Shown: positions 6,952 to 9,516 of the stretch, one piece after another
Numbering within the stretch: the first letter of the stretch is position 1
How the letters are laid out: each line of letters starts with the position of its first letter
NCBI GenBank assembly: GCA_029977305.1
Contig: JAPOLF010000073.1
Coordinates: forward strand, 1 to 9,516
From: a bacterium
GTDB taxonomy: Bacteria; Chloroflexota; Chloroflexia; Thermomicrobiales; UBA6265
Direction of reading: 5' to 3'
Length of the DNA stretch: 9,516 nt
Notes under the pieces: model-generated
What the model saw: only the letters and a program-made list of their open reading frames with translations
What the model was told of the DNA's origin: nothing
The model's database searches: none
Program-made: the position numbers and the translations under genes

Positions 6952-7188
6952 CTGATCCATGAGGAGCGGGGTTGTACGAATTGCCTAAAGTTTGGCTGGT
7001 GTAACGCTGCGTCGTAGGTCTTCTTGCTTGGGGCAGCGACTCCTAGACTCCGGGACACGGTGAGGTTCCGCCTGCAAATCGAGCGGGCCAATGAACCTTG
7101 GCGCAGTTGCTTCCGTCGACCACGGCAGCGACGACCCGGCGGAGACGCGGATGGAGATCGCGAATCAGGCCGGGCGTCCACGATCAGC

Positions 7189-7194
7189 GAGGAG
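7189..7194 (+). promoter_or_regulatory. Ribosome-binding site of gltB (GAGGAG)
   Basis: GAGGAG sits 7 bases before the ATG at 7202. It is the best Shine-Dalgarno match in this stretch and decides the start against the in-frame ATG at 7091, which has only a poor GAGCGGG sequence before it. Confidence 0.65.
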
Positions 7195-7201
7195 ACCAGT
7201 G

Positions 7202-9516
7202 ATGACCACGATCCGTCCCTCCGATGCGGCACCCCTTCACCACGCCTCCTATGAACGCGATGCATGCGGGGTCGGGTTGGTTGTCGATATCGCGGGCAAG
7301 CGGTCGCGATCGATCGTCGAGTTGGCGCTCGCCGGGGTGGTGAACCTAACGCACCGAGGCGGTGTCGGGGCCGATGCGCGGACCGGAGACGGTGCGGGCA
7401 TCCTGACACAAGTGCCGACGAAGCTCTTCGCGCCGATCTTCGCCGAGCGTGGCTTCGCGGGACTGTGCGATGGTGCATTCGCGGTGGCGATGGTCTTCCT
7501 GCCGCGGAACGGAGCGGCGGCCGATGGGGCGCGAGGGTTCCTCGAGGATGCCTGCCGGGAGCGTGGGCTGCCCATCGCGGGCTGGCGTGATGTCCCGACC
7601 GACGAGACCGTGCTCGGTGATGTGGCCCGGTCGACGCTGCCGGGGATCGCCCAGTTGCTCGTGGTGCGGCCGGAGGGGATGGACGACGAGGCGTTTGAAG
7701 TTGAGCTGTTCCTCGCTCGGCGCGCGGCAGAGCGAGCGGCGGCCTCGGCCGGACTGTCCGAGAGCGATTTCTTCGTGGCGTCGTTCTCGGCTCGAACGAT
7801 TGTCTACAAGGGATTCTGTCTGCCGCAGGATCTGCCGGCGTTCTATCTCGATCTGCAGCAACCGACGTACGAGTCGGCCATCGCGCTGTTCCATCAGCGG
7901 TACAGCACCAACACCTTGCCGACATGGGCGATGGCGCAGCCGTTCCGGTACATCGCGCACAACGGCGAGATCAACACCGTGGCCGGCAACCGGCAGTGGA
8001 TGCAGGCGCGTGCGCCGCAGTTGAATCTCCTCGGGCATGGACAGGGTGCTCTGGAGCCGGTGGTTTCAGTGGCGGGGAGCGACTCGCTGAGCCTCGACAA
8101 CGTGGTGGAGATGATCGATCGCGGTGGGCGCTCGCTGCCGCACGCGATGATGATGCTGGTGCCGGAGCCATGGGAGCAGCTGCCGCTGATGGAGCCGGCG
8201 CGGCGGGCGTTCTACGAGTACCACGCGGGGTTGATCGAGCCGTGGGACGGCCCGGCGGCGCTGAGCTTCACCGATGGCGTGGTGGCTGGTGCGACGCTGG
8301 ATCGCAATGGGTTGCGACCGTTGCGCTGGGCGATCACGGCGGATGGAATGTTCATCGCCGGTTCTGAGGCGGGGACGGTCAAGGTCGATCAGCGGCAGGT
8401 GGTCGAGAAGGGCCGGTTAGGGCCGGGACAAATGATTTTGGTCGACACCGCGCGCGGCGTGGTGATGCGCAACCCCGAGCTCAAGGCGGAGGTGGCGAAT
8501 GCCGCGCCGTACGGGGAGTGGCTGAAAGTCGGCCGGGTCGCACTGAAGGTCATGGATGATGTCGCAGCGGCTCCGGCCGCCGATGCGACGCCGGGTCGGA
8601 AGGCGGCGGACACGGGGACCGTCGCGGTGCAGCGGGCGCTGGGGTATTCGGCAGAGGACCTCCGGTTGGTGGTCCACCCGATGGCGGTGGAATCCAAGGA
8701 GCCGACGTGGTCGATGGGCGATGACGCACCGTTGGCGGTGTTGTCGGAGAAGCCGAGGCCCGTGCACGCCTATTTCCGACAGCGATTCGCGCAGGTGACG
8801 AACCCTCCGATCGATTCGCTGCGCGAGCGGAGTGTGATGTCGCTGGACACCTACTTGGGTCGGCGCGGGAATCTGCTTGCTGAGTCTCCTGAGCAGGCGG
8901 AGCTGCTGCATCTTCCGAGCATCGCCATCAGCAATCAGCAGCTTGAGGCGATCCTCGGGCTGACGGGCGAGTTCCGGGCGGTGCGCGTGCCGACGCTGTT
9001 CGCCTTGCCGGCTGATGAAGCGGCGACCACCGCGGCGCTGGAACAGCGACTGGCGGAGGTTGTGGCGGAGGCTGAGGCGGCGATCGATGGTGGGGCGTCG
9101 GTCGTCGTGCTGAGCGATCGGGACCTGGACGGGGCAACACTCGCGGTGCCGATGGTGTTGGCGGTTGGCACGCTGCATCACCATCTGATCCGGGTGGGCA
9201 AGCGGATGCAGGCGGACATCATCGCGGACAGCGGTGAAGTCGCCGACGTGCATGTGCTGGCGTGCCTCGTGGGGTACGGTGCGTCGGCCGTGTGTCCGTG
9301 GATGGCGCTGCGTGCGGCGTCGGAATACGCGGGAACGCGCGGATGCGAGGGATTGAGCGACGCCGACCTGCGGCGGAACTATCTTGCGCAGTTGGACAAG
9401 GGATTCCTCAAGGTCTCGTCGAAGATGGGGATCTCGACTGCGATGGGGTATCGCGGGGCGCAGATCTTCGAGACGATCGGCTTGAACCCGGAGGGGGTGG
9501 ACCGCTCGTTCACGGG
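7202..9516 (+). CDS. gltB: Glutamate synthase (GOGAT), large/alpha subunit, N-terminal 771 residues (3' truncated by window)
   Basis: This enzyme turns 2-oxoglutarate and glutamine into two glutamates. The class II glutaminase domain comes first: the predicted N-terminal nucleophile is Cys22 in ACGVG, so a 21-residue propeptide would be removed. It is followed by HRGGVGADARTGDGAG, FHQRYSTNT (230-238), AHNGEINT (252-259), FTDG (356-359) and GATLDRNGLRP (363-373). The central domain has SMGDDAPLAVLS (504-515) and FAQVTNPPID (529-538). The visible end reaches the start of the FMN domain (HHHLIR, then SKMGIST at 740-746). The frame is unbroken to the window edge; full-length bacterial proteins are about 1500 residues. 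The ATG at 7202 has a strong GAGGAG site 7 bases upstream; GTG at 7199 and an in-frame ATG at 7091 (37 more residues) are alternatives. The GXGXG iron-sulfur region and the small subunit gltD would lie beyond the window. Confidence 0.97.
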   Translation, partial: MTTIRPSDAAPLHHASYERDACGVGLVVDIAGKRSRSIVELALAGVVNLTHRGGVGADARTGDGAGILTQVPTKLFAPIFAERGFAGLCDGAFAVAMVFLPRNGAAADGARGFLEDACRERGLPIAGWRDVPTDETVLGDVARSTLPGIAQLLVVRPEGMDDEAFEVELFLARRAAERAAASAGLSESDFFVASFSARTIVYKGFCLPQDLPAFYLDLQQPTYESAIALFHQRYSTNTLPTWAMAQPFRYIAHNGEINTVAGNRQWMQARAPQLNLLGHGQGALEPVVSVAGSDSLSLDNVVEMIDRGGRSLPHAMMMLVPEPWEQLPLMEPARRAFYEYHAGLIEPWDGPAALSFTDGVVAGATLDRNGLRPLRWAITADGMFIAGSEAGTVKVDQRQVVEKGRLGPGQMILVDTARGVVMRNPELKAEVANAAPYGEWLKVGRVALKVMDDVAAAPAADATPGRKAADTGTVAVQRALGYSAEDLRLVVHPMAVESKEPTWSMGDDAPLAVLSEKPRPVHAYFRQRFAQVTNPPIDSLRERSVMSLDTYLGRRGNLLAESPEQAELLHLPSIAISNQQLEAILGLTGEFRAVRVPTLFALPADEAATTAALEQRLAEVVAEAEAAIDGGASVVVLSDRDLDGATLAVPMVLAVGTLHHHLIRVGKRMQADIIADSGEVADVHVLACLVGYGASAVCPWMALRAASEYAGTRGCEGLSDADLRRNYLAQLDKGFLKVSSKMGISTAMGYRGAQIFETIGLNPEGVDRSFT

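Larger units (their letters stand above)
6671..7201. other. Divergent intergenic region between GS-like gene and gltB
   Basis: These 531 bases lie between two divergent start codons and must hold at least one promoter for each direction. No convincing protein gene, tRNA or terminator is visible; the open frames here have no family features. The half near the GS-like gene holds several short inverted repeats (listed separately). The middle (about 6900-6990) is clearly richer in A+T than the flanks. I found no strong -35/-10 pair towards gltB. The part 7064-7201 is in frame with gltB without a stop, so a longer gltB start at 7091 is possible but less likely. Confidence 0.6.

Noticed and set aside
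6991..7010. Possible sigma-54 promoter (TTGGC-N-GC with GG and GC 10 bases apart) before gltB
   Set aside because: The -24 part matches only partly and the -12 part reads ACGC instead of TTGC; the GG-N10-GC spacing alone occurs often by chance.
7098..7112. TTGGCGCAGTTGC as a second sigma-54-like site
   Set aside because: GG and GC are only 7 bases apart, not 10.
6671..7201. tRNA, T-box or glutamine riboswitch in the divergent region
   Set aside because: No tRNA T-arm sequence, no T-box TGG-ACC core and no recognisable riboswitch core was seen by eye; a covariance-model search would settle this.
6948..7925. Minus-strand open frame of 325 codons opposite the start of gltB
   Set aside because: Arg/Ser/Pro-rich antisense of a strongly conserved glutaminase domain; no domain recognised.

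Overview
The window is high-GC, gene-dense bacterial chromosome with no mobile element, CRISPR array or RNA gene that I can recognise. Protein families and compact layout suggest a high-GC soil or environmental bacterium. The type I-like glutamine synthetase fold without an adenylylation loop, and the PucR regulator, lean towards Chloroflexota or Actinomycetota-like lineages. That placement is a weak inference from family composition, not a phylogeny.

Layout. Bases 1-1319 (+ strand) hold the 3' end of a HlyC/CorC-type CBS-domain gene, which overlaps a biotin-protein ligase gene (birA) by 4 bases. Bases 1316-3575 (- strand) hold etfB, etfA and a small zinc-ribbon membrane protein (DUF983); the last one meets birA tail to tail with overlapping stop codons. 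Bases 3690-6670 (- strand) hold a glutamine synthetase-like gene whose stop codon overlaps the start of a PucR-family regulator (TGATG). After a 531-base intergenic region, gltB (glutamate synthase large subunit) starts on the + strand at 7202 and runs off the window. It is open for 771 codons.

How the genes fit together. The glutamine synthetase-like gene with its coupled regulator, divergent from gltB, looks like a nitrogen-assimilation or nitrogen-scavenging locus. The shared intergenic region carries several short inverted repeats, which are possible operators. The etfBA pair encodes a flavoprotein electron carrier; no dehydrogenase or quinone oxidoreductase partner is in view. The DUF983 gene overlaps the end of etfA and is probably co-transcribed with it.

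The most notable point is the glutamine synthetase homologue. It keeps the metal-binding glutamates and most of the fold signatures. However, the flap glutamate (Glu327 in enterobacterial GlnA) is Arg, the Arg of the usual NRS motif (Arg339) is Gln, and the Ser after FDG(S) is Ala. It may therefore not be an ordinary glutamine synthetase.
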